Counted from the stretch's first letter, positions 40,515 through 49,696 are shown. The stretch: DNA of 64,000 bases from Agrococcus beijingensis (GCF_030758955.1 NZ_CP132360.1:1051673-1115672), one strand, 5' to 3'. Translations and numbers: made by a program. Notes: generated from the letters alone by a model not told the origin.

Positions 40515-40587
40515 GGGGCCTTAGCTCAGTTGGTAGAGCGCCTGCTTTGCAAGCAGGATGTCGGGAGTTCGATTCTCCCAGGCTCCA
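40515..40587 (+). tRNA. tRNA-Ala (anticodon TGC)
   Basis: Complete 73-base cloverleaf with acceptor GGGGCCT/AGGCTCC (one G-U) and anticodon loop TTTGCAA. CCA is not encoded. Ile-Ala order after gyrA is conserved in actinobacteria. Confidence 0.97.
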
Positions 40588-40592
40588 CACCC

Positions 40593-40622
40593 AGCCCCGA
40601 CCTCGGTCGGGGCTTCGTGCTT
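40593..40622 (+). terminator. Terminator after the tRNA pair
   Basis: Hairpin AGCCCCGAC/GTCGGGGCT with a tight CTCG loop (40593-40614), followed by TCGTGCTT. Confidence 0.8.
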
Positions 40623-40693
40623 CTCCGGGCTCGTTCAGGATCGCGGGCTACCGTGGCGCCTCCGCAGCAGAGCGACACTCCGGAGGTCTCGCC

Positions 40694-41491
40694 ATGGGCT
40701 TCGATCCGCGCACCGCCATCGTCACCGGCTCCGACTCGGGCATCGGCCGTGCGACCGCCGTCGCGCTCGCCAGGGCCGGCCTCGACATCGGCATCACCTG
40801 GCATCGCGACGAGGCGGGCGCCGAGCGCACCGCCGCCGAGGTGCGCGAGCATGGGCGCCGCGCCGAGGTGGCTCGGCTCGACACCACCGAGCTGCAGCGC
40901 GTCGGTGCGGTCGTCGACGACCTGGCCGGGCGGCTCGGCGGCGTCGACGTGCTCGTCAACAGCTCCGGCACGGGTGGGAGCACGGCGTTCCTCGAGCTGT
41001 CGACCGACGAGTGGCGGCAGATCGTGGCGACCGACCTCGACGGTGCGTTCGTCTGCCTCCAGGCGGCAGCGCGGCACATGGTCGACGCTGGGCGCGGCGG
41101 CCGGCTGATCGCCGTCACGAGCGTGCACGAGCACCAGCCGCGGGTCGGCTCCAGCGCCTACGACGCCGCCAAGCACGGGCTCGGCGGGCTGATCAAGACC
41201 ATCGCCCTCGAGCTCGGCGAGCACGGCATCACCGCCAACAGCGTGGCGCCGGGTGAGATCGCGACGCCCATGACCGGGCAGGAGGACGTGGATCCCCACG
41301 GCGAGGATCGCCCCGGCGTGCCGCTCGGGCGCCCGGGCGATGCGCGCGAGGTCGCGGCGGTCATCGCATTCCTCGCGTCGGCGGAGGCCGCCTACGTGAC
41401 CGGTGCCTCCTGGGTGGTCGACGGCGGGATGCTGCAGATGGGTCCGCAGGCCGGATCGCACCTGCAGAGCGGGGAGTGGCGCAAGGCCTGA
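40694..41491 (+). CDS. Short-chain dehydrogenase/reductase
   Basis: 265 residues. The cofactor motif TGSDSGIG, the catalytic YDAAK (Tyr-Lys) and the preceding Ser in AVTSVHEH define a classical SDR. The C-terminal YVTGASWVVDGGMLQMG is typical of 3-oxoacyl/sugar reductases. The Asp/His choice after strand 2 (TWHRDEAG) suggests NADP(H). Substrate unknown. ATG 40694 is preceded by GGAGG. First gene of the accessory stretch. Confidence 0.9.
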   Translation: MGFDPRTAIVTGSDSGIGRATAVALARAGLDIGITWHRDEAGAERTAAEVREHGRRAEVARLDTTELQRVGAVVDDLAGRLGGVDVLVNSSGTGGSTAFLELSTDEWRQIVATDLDGAFVCLQAAARHMVDAGRGGRLIAVTSVHEHQPRVGSSAYDAAKHGLGGLIKTIALELGEHGITANSVAPGEIATPMTGQEDVDPHGEDRPGVPLGRPGDAREVAAVIAFLASAEAAYVTGASWVVDGGMLQMGPQAGSHLQSGEWRKA

Positions 41492-41547
41492 GCCGCCTCG
41501 AGCACTGCCCGTCTGCGTGCCCCGCCACGTCCCGGCGGGATGCGAGG

Positions 41548-42948
41548 ATGGACGGGATGGAGGAGCGCAGGGACTGGCGGAAGCGCATCGCGCGCGCGAT
41601 CCGCACCGACCCCGCTTCGCGCCCGATGACCGAGGCGCTGCTCACGATCGACGAGGTGCACGCCCGCAAGGTCATCGACCTCGCGATGCGCATCGCCGAG
41701 GCGCTCACGACGGTCGGCGCATCCGCCAACGACGTCGTGCTCGCCACCACGCGCGTGGCCGGGGCGCTCGGCATCCGGCCCGTGCACATCGACGTGACCT
41801 ACAACTCGATCGGCGTCTCCTACCACCGCAACAACGACGACCTGCCGATCACGCTGCTGCGGGTCGTGCGCGCGCCGGTGCCCGACCACGCCAAGCTGCA
41901 GCGGCTGCAGGCGCTCGTCGCCGAGATCGAGGGCGGCCTCGAGCTCGAGCAGGCGCGTGCGCGCTTCCACGCGATCCGCCGCACGCCGTTCATGTACCGC
42001 CCGACCTTCGTGGTGCTGGCGCAGGGCATGCTCTCCGTCGGCGTCACGATCCTGTTCGGCGCCTCGTGGATGATCGGTGTCATCGCCTTCATCGCCGCAT
42101 GCGCCGCGGCGCTCGTGCAGCGCGGCATGGCGCGGCTGCGCGTGCCGTTCTTCTTCTCGCAGATCGTGGGCGCGCTGGTGGTGACCGCGGCGGCCGCGGG
42201 CACGGGCGCACTGGCCCAGCTGGGCGTGCCGATGCTCGAGGAGGTGCGGCCCTCGATCATCGTCGCCGCCGGCATCGTGCTCATGCTCGCCGGCCTCTCG
42301 GTGGTCGGCGCCGCGCAGGACGCCATCGACGGGTTCGCGCTCACCGCGGGCGGGCGCATCCTCGAGCTGACCATGGCCACGCTCGGCGTCGTGATCGGCA
42401 TCACCACCGGCCTGTCGCTCGCGCGATCGCTGGGCATGGGATTCATCGTCACGAGCGACGCCCCGGCGCTCGGCGCGCTGCCGCTGCAGGTGACCGGCGC
42501 CATCATCATCGCCGTGACGGTCGCGATCATGAACGGCGCGGGGCTGCGCACGACGATCATCAGCGCCGTGCTCGGCGGCCTGGCCTGGGCCGGGTACACG
42601 GCAGCCTTCGCCGCAGGCGTCGGCACCGCGGTGGCGAGCGCGGCCGGTGCGCTGCTGGCCAGCTTCGTCGGCATCGTGGTCGCGCACCGGCTGCACGTGC
42701 CCTCGATCGCGGTCACCACGGCGGCGATCGTGCCGCTGGTGCCCGGCTACGCGGTCTTCCGCGGACTGCTCGAGCTCGTCGAGTCCGACGGCACGCCCGC
42801 GAGCCTCGTGCTGGGCTTCGCAACCCTGATCGGCGCCGGCGCGATCGGTCTCGGCCTCGCGTCGGGCGCCTCGCTCGGGCTCTTCCTGGGCGCGCCGATC
42901 CGCGACTCCGTCGAGAGCCGGATGCGCGGCCGCGGTCGCGCGCGCTGA
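41548..42948 (+). CDS. Threonine/serine exporter family protein (ThrE-like)
   Basis: 466 residues. The N-terminal soluble domain (DUF1212 part: ALTTVGASANDVV ... YNSIGVSYHRNNDDLPITLL) and about 10 membrane helices, including a second ThrE_2-like half, match Corynebacterium ThrE in one chain. Exports threonine or serine, or acts on related small solutes. A second in-frame ATG (41557) is possible. Confidence 0.88.
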   Translation: MDGMEERRDWRKRIARAIRTDPASRPMTEALLTIDEVHARKVIDLAMRIAEALTTVGASANDVVLATTRVAGALGIRPVHIDVTYNSIGVSYHRNNDDLPITLLRVVRAPVPDHAKLQRLQALVAEIEGGLELEQARARFHAIRRTPFMYRPTFVVLAQGMLSVGVTILFGASWMIGVIAFIAACAAALVQRGMARLRVPFFFSQIVGALVVTAAAAGTGALAQLGVPMLEEVRPSIIVAAGIVLMLAGLSVVGAAQDAIDGFALTAGGRILELTMATLGVVIGITTGLSLARSLGMGFIVTSDAPALGALPLQVTGAIIIAVTVAIMNGAGLRTTIISAVLGGLAWAGYTAAFAAGVGTAVASAAGALLASFVGIVVAHRLHVPSIAVTTAAIVPLVPGYAVFRGLLELVESDGTPASLVLGFATLIGAGAIGLGLASGASLGLFLGAPIRDSVESRMRGRGRAR

Positions 42949-43008
42949 GCCGGGCCGCCGCACGGCGTACCGTGTGCTGAGCGGCCAGCGCCGAGCGAGA
43001 GGACGACC

Positions 43009-44337
43009 ATGCACGACGATGCCACGCGGGGCACCGCCGAGTTGCGCACGTTGCCGCAAGCACGCTCGATCAGCGGTTGGGATCGGGTGTGGCGACCGTT
43101 CTGGGTGCTCCCCATGGTGATCGTCGCGGCCGCGCTGCTCGCCGGCTACCTCGTGCCTGAGCTGGATCGCGCCGCGAGCGACGATCTCCCCTATGTCTTC
43201 CCGGGCGGTCCCAGCGGCGCGCGCGACATGCTGGGCACGATCGCCGGGGCGATGATCTCGGTGACCGGCCTGGTGTTCTCCATCACGATGGTCGTGGTGC
43301 AGCTGGCGAGCAGCCAGTACAGCCCGCGTGTGCTCGGTGACTTCCTTGCCAGCCGCGTGACGCAGCTGACCCTCGGTGTCTTCGCCGCCAGCTTCACCTA
43401 CGCCCTGACCGTGCTCCGATCGGTCCGTGGCGAGTCAGGCGACGGGGGCTCGTTCGTGCCGCAGCTCGCCGTCACGCTCGCGTTCCTGCTCGTGCTCGCG
43501 AGCGTGGGCATGTTCCTCGCGTTCATCCACCACATCACGAACTCGATCCAGGTGTCGTCGATCGTGTCGCAGCTGGGGAACGCGACGGTCGACGTGGTCG
43601 ACCGCTACTTCCCGGTGCCCGCGACAGGAGACGCCCGGCCGCGCCAGGACGACGGGGAGCCGCACGAGGGGATGCTCGCCCAGTGCATCCAGGCTCGCGA
43701 GCACGGCGCTGTCGTCGAGCTCGATCACCACCGGCTCGTCGAGCGGGCGACGGAGCACGACGTGATCATCGAGGTGCTGCTGCAGGTCGGCGCCTTCGCG
43801 GCAGAGGGGCAGCCTGCGCTGCGGATCTGGCGGCACGCGACGGCTGCGCCCCTCGGGGAGGCGCATCTCGACGCACTGCGCAGCCTCGTGGTCGTCGAGC
43901 AGGATCGGATCCTGAACCAGGATCCGGCGTTCGGCGTGCGGAAGCTGGTCGACATCGCGGAGCGAGCGCTCTCCCCAGCGGTCAACGACCCCACGACCGC
44001 CGTGCAGGTGCTCGACGAGGTGCACCGCATCCTGCGGACGACGGTGACGCGGCAGGATCTGCCCGCGCTGGTGTCGAGCGCGGGATCGCTGCGGCTCATC
44101 CACCGACCGCAGCGGGTGGAGCAGCTCGTCGACCTGGCGCTCGCCGAGCCGCTGCACTACGGCGAGGGCTCGCTCCAGGTGCCTCGCCGCGTGGAGGTGA
44201 TGCTCGTCGATCTGCGAGACGTCGCGCTGCCCGAGCATCGACCGCCGATCGATCGCTGGCTCGCACGTGCCCGCGCGATCATCGCACGCCAAGGAGAGCA
44301 CGAGGGCCGGGCGAGCGGTCCGCGCACGGCGTCGTGA
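43009..44337 (+). CDS. DUF2254 membrane protein
   Basis: 442 residues. Four membrane helices fall in the first ~190 residues (WVLPMVIVAAALLAGYLVP; GTIAGAMISVTGLVFSITMVVVQ; LTLGVFAASFTYALTVL; LAFLLVLASVGMFLAFIHHI). A cytoplasmic domain follows with the conserved GFRKLVDIAERALSPAVNDPTTA-like segment (FGVRKLVDIAERALSPAVND). Function unknown. No ribosome site stronger than AGAGGA precedes the ATG. Confidence 0.88.
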   Translation: MHDDATRGTAELRTLPQARSISGWDRVWRPFWVLPMVIVAAALLAGYLVPELDRAASDDLPYVFPGGPSGARDMLGTIAGAMISVTGLVFSITMVVVQLASSQYSPRVLGDFLASRVTQLTLGVFAASFTYALTVLRSVRGESGDGGSFVPQLAVTLAFLLVLASVGMFLAFIHHITNSIQVSSIVSQLGNATVDVVDRYFPVPATGDARPRQDDGEPHEGMLAQCIQAREHGAVVELDHHRLVERATEHDVIIEVLLQVGAFAAEGQPALRIWRHATAAPLGEAHLDALRSLVVVEQDRILNQDPAFGVRKLVDIAERALSPAVNDPTTAVQVLDEVHRILRTTVTRQDLPALVSSAGSLRLIHRPQRVEQLVDLALAEPLHYGEGSLQVPRRVEVMLVDLRDVALPEHRPPIDRWLARARAIIARQGEHEGRASGPRTAS

Positions 44338-44464
44338 TCTGCGCCGCGCTCGTCACCGTCGCCGGCTCGTGCCGCCACCGCTTCGCGCCACGCCGGCATC
44401 GCGACTAGCGTGATGCGCAGTCGAGGCGGCTTCGCCGTCTGATGGATCGAGCGGAGGACCTGCG

Positions 44465-46363
44465 ATGAGCACGACTCGAGGCGACGACGACAAGGCGCGG
44501 AAGGCCCTGCGCGGCCGGCTGCCGCGTCGACCCCGGCCGCTGCATCCGGCGCTCGACGTGCCACCGGTGCCCGCGAAGGAGGCCCAGCGGCGCCCGCTCG
44601 ACCGGGTCGTGTTCGGGATCGCCGCCGCCGTCGCGCTCGCCTTCGTGGTGTGGGGGATCATCTCGACGGAGTCGCTCGGCGCCGCCTCGGCCGCCGGCGT
44701 CGACTGGGTGGTGACGAACACCGGCTGGCTGTTCGCCCTCGCGGCCTCCGGCTTCGTGATCTTCATCATCTGGATCGCAGCGAGCCGCTTCGGGCGGATC
44801 CCGCTCGGCGACGACGGCGAGGATCCCGAGTTCAGCACCGTGTCGTGGATCGCGATGATGTTCTCGGCCGGCATGGGCATCGGCCTGGTGTTCTTCGGGG
44901 TCACCGAGCCGGTGAGCCACTTCGTCACGCCGCCGCCGGGCACCGAGGGCGGCACCGACGCGCAGACGGTGCGCACCGCGATGGCGACGACGATGTTCCA
45001 CTGGTCGCTGCACCCGTGGGCGATCTACGCCGTCGTCGGGCTGGCGCTCGCCTACAGCGTGTTCCGCAAGCGGCGTGCGCTCACGATCTCGTCCTCGTTC
45101 ACGTCGCTGTTCGGCGCCCGCACCGTCGAGGGACCCATCGGCCGGGCGATCGACATCTTCGCGATCTTCGCGACGCTGTTCGGCTCGGCGACCTCGCTCG
45201 GCCTGGGAGCGCTGCAGATCGGCTCCGGGCTCGAGATCGTGTCGGGCCTCGGCGAGCTGGGCAACGGGGCGCTGGTCGCGATCATCGCGGTGCTGACGGC
45301 CGCGTTCGTCGTCTCGGCCGTCTCGGGCGTCTCGCGCGGCATCAAGTGGCTCTCGAACATCAACATGGTGCTCGCGGGCGTGCTCGCGCTGTTCGTGTTC
45401 GTCATCGGCCCGACCGTCTTCATCCTCAACCTGGTGCCGACCACCGTCGGCGGCTACCTCGAGCAGCTGGCCACGATGGCGGCGCGCACCGAGGCCGCCA
45501 CGACGCCCGAGACCGCCGCGTGGCTCTCCGGCTGGACGATCTTCTACTGGGCCTGGTGGGTCAGCTGGACGCCGTTCGTCGGCATGTTCATCGCACGCAT
45601 CTCGCGCGGCCGCACGATCCGGCAGTTCGTGACCGGCGTGCTGCTCGTGCCCACGATCGTCTCGCTCGTCTGGTTCGCCATCTTCGGCGGCCTCGGCATC
45701 GACCTCGAGCTGAACGGCGTCGACCTCGGCAGCAGCGGCACCCCGGAGTCGACCCTCTTCACCGCGCTGGCCGAGCTGCCCTTCGCCCAGGTCACGGCGA
45801 TCGTGGTGATGGTGCTCGTCGGCATCTTCTTCATCTCGGGCGCCGACGCCGCCTCGATCGTGATGGGCACGCTGTCGCACCGCGGCTCGCTGCGGCCGTC
45901 GCGCCCGACCGTGGTCTTCTGGGGCATCGCCACCGGCGGCGTGGCCGCGATCATGCTGCTCATCGGCGGCGAGGATGCGCTGACCGGGCTCCAGCAGGTC
46001 ACCATCGTGGCCGCGCTGCCGTTCGTGGTGATCATGATCGGCATGGCGGTGGCGCTGACGAAGGACCTCTCGCAGGATCCGGTGGTCGTGCGCCGCGCCT
46101 ACGCCGTCGCCGCGGTCGAGCAGGCGGTCGTCGCGGGCGTCACCGAGCACGGCGACGACTTCCAGCTGACCGTCGAGCAGACCCGGCCGGGGGAGGGCGT
46201 CGGCGAGCTGGTGCCGACCCAGCCGATCGAGCCGACCGCGTCGCCCTCGGATCCCGCGCCCCGGCCGGATGCGCCGGGCTGGCGCGGCGTCGACCGCGAG
46301 GCGGCCGAGCGGGAGCGGGCGGCGGAGCCCCAGGCGGAGGCGCCCCGCTCGGACGCGCCCTGA
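44465..46363 (+). CDS. BCCT-family betaine/choline/carnitine transporter
   Basis: 632 residues, 12 membrane helices. Diagnostic GMGIGLVFFGVTEPVSHF and the aromatic substrate box WTIFYWAWWVSWTPFVGMFIARIS are present. The Gly-rich unwound region suits Na+-coupled compatible-solute uptake. A basic N-terminus and a ~90-residue acidic/Pro-rich C-terminus resemble osmosensing BetP tails. ATG 44465 follows GGAGGA. Confidence 0.93.
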   Translation: MSTTRGDDDKARKALRGRLPRRPRPLHPALDVPPVPAKEAQRRPLDRVVFGIAAAVALAFVVWGIISTESLGAASAAGVDWVVTNTGWLFALAASGFVIFIIWIAASRFGRIPLGDDGEDPEFSTVSWIAMMFSAGMGIGLVFFGVTEPVSHFVTPPPGTEGGTDAQTVRTAMATTMFHWSLHPWAIYAVVGLALAYSVFRKRRALTISSSFTSLFGARTVEGPIGRAIDIFAIFATLFGSATSLGLGALQIGSGLEIVSGLGELGNGALVAIIAVLTAAFVVSAVSGVSRGIKWLSNINMVLAGVLALFVFVIGPTVFILNLVPTTVGGYLEQLATMAARTEAATTPETAAWLSGWTIFYWAWWVSWTPFVGMFIARISRGRTIRQFVTGVLLVPTIVSLVWFAIFGGLGIDLELNGVDLGSSGTPESTLFTALAELPFAQVTAIVVMVLVGIFFISGADAASIVMGTLSHRGSLRPSRPTVVFWGIATGGVAAIMLLIGGEDALTGLQQVTIVAALPFVVIMIGMAVALTKDLSQDPVVVRRAYAVAAVEQAVVAGVTEHGDDFQLTVEQTRPGEGVGELVPTQPIEPTASPSDPAPRPDAPGWRGVDREAAERERAAEPQAEAPRSDAP

Positions 46364-46368
46364 CGCCG

Positions 46369-46374
46369 TAGGAT
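46369..46374 (+). promoter_or_regulatory. -10 element of a leaderless Nudix transcript
   Basis: TAGGAT, 6 bases, then the ATG at 46381. There is no ribosome site between them, so a leaderless mRNA is likely. Confidence 0.55.
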
Positions 46375-46380
46375 GGCCAG

Positions 46381-46815
46381 ATGCGCATGCGAGTGGCGGC
46401 CTACGCCCTGATCACCCGGGGCGAGGGCGACGCGCGCGAGATCCTGCTCCCGCACTGGCACGAGGGCGGCATGGCCGGCTGGACCCTGCCCGGCGGCGGC
46501 GTCGAGCCCGGCGAGCACCCCGCCGCGGGAGCGGTCCGCGAGGTCAAGGAGGAGACCGGCTACGACGTGCGGCTCACGAGCCTGCTGGGCGTCGACTCCG
46601 CGGTCGTGCCGACCAGCACGCGCGGCGACGAGATGCAGGCGCTGCGGATCCTCTACCGCGCCGAGGTGACGGGCGGCGAGCTCACGGTCGAGGTCGACGG
46701 CACCACCGACGACGTCGCCTGGCACGCGCTCGCCGACGTGCCGGCGCTCCGCCACGTGCACGCGGTCGACTGGGCGCTGCGCCACCTCGACGACGCCGGA
46801 TCACCGCTGCGCTGA
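46381..46815 (+). CDS. Nudix hydrolase
   Basis: 144 residues. The Nudix box runs [24 protein letters not shown] (GX5EX7REVXEEXGY) at residues ~40-62, with the metal-binding REVxEE intact. Hydrolyses a nucleoside diphosphate linked to another group; the exact substrate cannot be read. Probably translated from a leaderless mRNA. In mycobacteria a Nudix gene lies beside pcnA, but this one sits elsewhere. Confidence 0.9.
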   Translation: MRMRVAAYALITRGEGDAREILLPHWHEGGMAGWTLPGGGVEPGEHPAAGAVREVKEETGYDVRLTSLLGVDSAVVPTSTRGDEMQALRILYRAEVTGGELTVEVDGTTDDVAWHALADVPALRHVHAVDWALRHLDDAGSPLR

Positions 46816-46818
46816 CCC

Positions 46819-47004
46819 ATGCCACCACTCGTCATCCTCGGCCTCGGCCTCATGGTCGTCTCCTGCGTCGTCAGCGGCTTCGACGCCATCCGCACGATGC
46901 GGCACGGCCGCGAACCCGAGCGGCGCATGCGCGCCTTCCTGCTCGCCGCCGGGCTGCTGGTCGGCGGCGGCGTCATGGTCGCGGTCGGCCTCGCGATCGG
47001 CTGA
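46819..47004 (+). CDS. Small two-helix membrane protein
   Basis: 61 residues: helix (PPLVILGLGLMVVSCVVSGF), a basic loop (RTMRHGREPERRMR), helix (FLLAAGLLVGGGVMVAVGLAIG). Both helices and the tight 3-base gap to the Nudix gene make it credible, but no family is recognised. It ends before a strong terminator. Confidence 0.6.
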   Translation: MPPLVILGLGLMVVSCVVSGFDAIRTMRHGREPERRMRAFLLAAGLLVGGGVMVAVGLAIG

Positions 47005-47070
47005 TCGCGCCGCCATCGCATCGACGGCGACGAACCGGCCGTGACGAGCACCGGCCACGATGTGCGCCGA

Positions 47071-47112
47071 GCATGACGAAGGCCCCCGCCGCAGCGGGGG
47101 CCTTCGTCATGC
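47071..47112. terminator. Bidirectional terminator
   Basis: A perfect 19-bp stem (47071-47089 with 47094-47112) and a 4-base loop, the strongest hairpin in the window. It separates convergent transcription units. Confidence 0.9.
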
Positions 47113-47125
47113 GTTCGTGCGCGGG

Positions 47126-47725
47126 TCAGGCCTGCGGGGCGCCGGCCTCGGGGCCGTCGGCGAGCCCGCCGGAGGGCTGATCGACCGGGCGCGGCGGGGC
47201 GTCGATCGCGCTGTCCTCGGCGTCGGGGATCCAGAGGTCGTCGTCGGCGCGCAGCGTCTGCCAGGCGGCGTACGCGGCGCTGGCGACGGCGACGGCGCCG
47301 ACGCCGATGAGGAGCCACTGGAAGGCGTTGGGGCCGGACTTCACCTGGTGCGCGGGCGAGACCTCGGGGACGGTGGCGTAGCGGCGCACCTTCTCGATCG
47401 CGTCCTGCACGCGGTCGTCCTTCGCGATCTGGGCCATCGCGGCGAACGAGCCGAGGCCCGTGGCGATCGCGGGCACCACCGAGCTGTTCCAGCCGTGGGT
47501 GGCCTTCGAGAGCGAGTCGCGGCCGACGTCGACGCCGCGGTGCACCACGCGCTCGGCGGCGGGCCGCAGCGACTCGTTGCCGTAGGCGCGCGCCTGCGAG
47601 CGGGCCTCGCGCGCGATCTCGGCCGCGTGGGTGTTCACCACGCGCTGCTCCGCCATCAGCTGGTCGGCCTTCTTGCGGAGCTTCTTGAGCTGCTTCGCGC
47701 GCTTGCGCGTCAGTTCGAGCGACAT
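47126..47725 (-). CDS. Unknown helical protein with one membrane segment
   Basis: 199 residues. The Lys-rich coiled-coil-like N-terminus (LTRKRAKQLKKLRKKADQLMAEQRVVN) is followed by helical soluble sequence. One membrane segment lies near residues 143-160 (FQWLLIGVGAVAVASAAYAAW), and an acidic tail carries DLWIPDAEDSAIDAP. The family is unassigned. The position next to ppiA corresponds to Rv0010c-type small membrane proteins in mycobacteria, but similarity was not established. Confidence 0.75.
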   Translation of the reverse strand: MSLELTRKRAKQLKKLRKKADQLMAEQRVVNTHAAEIAREARSQARAYGNESLRPAAERVVHRGVDVGRDSLSKATHGWNSSVVPAIATGLGSFAAMAQIAKDDRVQDAIEKVRRYATVPEVSPAHQVKSGPNAFQWLLIGVGAVAVASAAYAAWQTLRADDDLWIPDAEDSAIDAPPRPVDQPSGGLADGPEAGAPQA

Positions 47726-47866
47726 GTCTGTCCTTCCGTCGTGGAGCCTGCGCGTCATCCTTGCAGGTTTTCCTGAGCGAGTCACCCAGTGCCGAACGGT
47801 TTCGCTGTCGTCGAACGCAGGTCGATCGGGCGCCCCCCGACAGGGGTGCTGTGGGAGGATCGAGCC

Positions 47867-48406
47867 ATGGCTCATCACACCGCTGTCGCGACGATCCGCA
47901 CCAATCTCGGCGAGATCAAGGTCAACCTCCTCGGCGACCACGCCCCCAAGACCGTGCAGAACTTCGTCGAGCTCGCCTCCGGCGCTCGCGAGTGGCAGCA
48001 CCCGAAGACCGGTGAGAAGAGCACCGCGCCGCTCTATGACGGCGTCATCTTCCACCGCATCATCCCCGACTTCATGATCCAGGGCGGCGACCCGCTCGGC
48101 CAGGGCACCGGCGGCCCCGGCTACGAGTTCGACGACGAGATCCACCCCGACCTGCGCTTCGACGCGCCCTACGTGCTCGCCATGGCCAACGCCGGCAAGC
48201 GCGCGGGCCGCGGCACCAACGGCTCGCAGTTCTTCATCACCACCATCCCGACGCCGTGGCTGCAGGGCAAGCACACCATCTTCGGCCTCGTCGAGGACGA
48301 GGCGTCGCAGAAGGTCGTCGACGCCATCCAGGCCGTGCCGACCGACGGCCGCGACAAGCCGCTCGACGACGTCGTCATCGAGTCGGTCGAGATCGCCCAG
48401 GCCTGA
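47867..48406 (+). CDS. ppiA: Cyclophilin-type peptidyl-prolyl isomerase
   Basis: 179 residues. FHRIIPDFMIQGGDPLGQGTGGPGYEF and AMANAGKRAGRGTNGSQFFI carry the catalytic Arg-Phe-Gln set. No signal peptide, so cytoplasmic. Catalyses proline cis-trans isomerisation. ATG preceded by GGGAGG. Matches mycobacterial ppiA (Rv0009) in order. Confidence 0.95.
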   Translation: MAHHTAVATIRTNLGEIKVNLLGDHAPKTVQNFVELASGAREWQHPKTGEKSTAPLYDGVIFHRIIPDFMIQGGDPLGQGTGGPGYEFDDEIHPDLRFDAPYVLAMANAGKRAGRGTNGSQFFITTIPTPWLQGKHTIFGLVEDEASQKVVDAIQAVPTDGRDKPLDDVVIESVEIAQA

Positions 48407-48439
48407 GTCCGGCCCTCGGACCGGTCCCGCGACCACACC

Positions 48440-49306
48440 GTGACGTCCGCATCGCCGGCAGATCGCTGCTACCGGCACCCTGACAGGGTCAGCTGGGTGC
48501 TCTGCCAGCGCTGCGGGCGCACCATCTGCGGCGAGTGCCAGCAGCAGTCGCCCGTCGGCGCGCGCTGCCCCGAGTGCGTGCGCGAGCTCGCCGCCGAGCA
48601 GCGCACCCGCGTCAAGCAGATGCGGGTCGCCACCGGCGCGCCGCGCACCGGTGTGGGCCGACAGGTGCGGCGCTGGCTCGGCCAGCCCGCGCCGGTCACG
48701 ATCGCGCTGGTCGCGGTGACCGCGCTCATCGGCGTGCTGCAGATCCTGCCGGGCAGCCTGTCGGGGCAGCTGCTGTACTTCCTCGGCTACTCCTTCAGCG
48801 AGCCGTGGCGCTTCGTCACCTACGCGCTGGTGCACGCGACGCCGCTGCACTTCGCGTTCAACATGCTCATCCTGTGGATGATCGGCCCCTCGATCGAGCA
48901 GCGCATCGGCAGGCTGCCGTTCCTCGCCGCCTACATCGTCAGCGCGGTCGGTGCCGCGGTCGCGGTGGCCTGGTTCACGCCCGCGACCGCCGTGGTGGGC
49001 GCCTCGGGCGCGATCTACGGGCTCTTCGGCATGGCGATCGGCATGCAGCGCATGCTCGGGCGGGTGCAGCCGTCGCTGCTCATCATCGTCGGCATCAACC
49101 TGGTGATCACCTTCACCTTCGGCGGCATCTCCTGGCCGGCGCACGTCGGCGGGCTCGCCATCGGCCTCGGGCTCGGCTTCGGCATCGGTGCGGTGCACCA
49201 GCGGATGCGCGGGGATCAGACGACCAAGGCGGCCTGGCTGGTCATCGGCGGCGTCGCGCTCGTCGTGGCGGCCCTGTTCGCGGCGCGGATCGCGACCATC
49301 TTCTGA
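48440..49306 (+). CDS. Rhomboid family intramembrane serine protease
   Basis: 288 residues. An N-terminal zinc-ribbon-like module (CYRHPDRVSWVLCQRCGRTICGEC ... CPEC) with seven Cys precedes six to seven membrane helices. Catalytic Ser in VGASGAIYGLFGMAIG and His in AHVGGLAIG form the dyad, with HFAFNMLILWMIG upstream. Cleaves membrane-spanning substrates. GTG start is supported by the ribbon; nothing longer fits. Confidence 0.93.
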   Translation: MTSASPADRCYRHPDRVSWVLCQRCGRTICGECQQQSPVGARCPECVRELAAEQRTRVKQMRVATGAPRTGVGRQVRRWLGQPAPVTIALVAVTALIGVLQILPGSLSGQLLYFLGYSFSEPWRFVTYALVHATPLHFAFNMLILWMIGPSIEQRIGRLPFLAAYIVSAVGAAVAVAWFTPATAVVGASGAIYGLFGMAIGMQRMLGRVQPSLLIIVGINLVITFTFGGISWPAHVGGLAIGLGLGFGIGAVHQRMRGDQTTKAAWLVIGGVALVVAALFAARIATIF

Positions 49307-49342
49307 GCCGCGGTGACGCGGCAACGGCCGCAGCGCATCCGG

Positions 49343-49374
49343 TTCTCCACAGTTCTCTCCACAGCTGTGGAGAA
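49343..49374. repeat. TTCTCCACA palindrome between the rhomboid gene and crgA
   Basis: A perfect 18-base palindrome (49356-49373) with TTCTCCACA at 49343-49351 and its complement TGTGGAGAA at 49366-49374. Both 9-mers are one base from TTATCCACA. It could be a terminator for the convergent genes or a small DnaA-binding site. Confidence 0.45.
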
Positions 49375-49392
49375 TGACATGGGTGTAGTTCG

Positions 49393-49656
49393 CTACTTCC
49401 AGCGGGTGGTCATGATGAACCCGATGAACATCACGCCGAAGCCGATGACGATGTTCCACGAGCCCAGCTGGGGCACGGGCAGCGTCGTGCCCGAGATGTA
49501 GTACACGATCACCCAGAGGAAGCCCACCAGCATGAAGCCGAACATCACCGGCTTGAACCAGGCTGGATTGCGCTGCTCGTCGTGTGGCGAGCGCTCCTTG
49601 CCCTTGGCGGACCGGGCCTTGCTCTGGGCCTTCTCGACCGACTTCTCGCTGCTCAT
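49393..49656 (-). CDS. crgA: Cell-division protein CrgA
   Basis: 87 residues. A basic N-terminus (EKAQSKARSAKGKERSPHDEQRNPAWF) and two membrane helices (KPVMFGFMLVGFLWVIVYYI; GSWNIVIGFGVMFIGFIMTT) are the CrgA pattern. Interacts with FtsZ and septal peptidoglycan enzymes and slows Z-ring assembly. The internal ATG 49656 fits better than an earlier Met. TACGAT lies 8 bases before it, suggesting a very short leader. Lies upstream of the PBP/kinase cluster as in mycobacteria. Confidence 0.92.
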   Translation of the reverse strand: MSSEKSVEKAQSKARSAKGKERSPHDEQRNPAWFKPVMFGFMLVGFLWVIVYYISGTTLPVPQLGSWNIVIGFGVMFIGFIMTTRWK

Positions 49657-49684
49657 GGCTCCCAATCGTAATGCAGGCGCCGCC

Positions 49685-49690
49685 TAGGAT
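49685..49690 (+). promoter_or_regulatory. -10 element of a leaderless sortase transcript
   Basis: TAGGAT, 6 bases, then GTG at 49697; same arrangement as at the Nudix gene. Confidence 0.55.
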
Positions 49691-49696
49691 GGTTCC

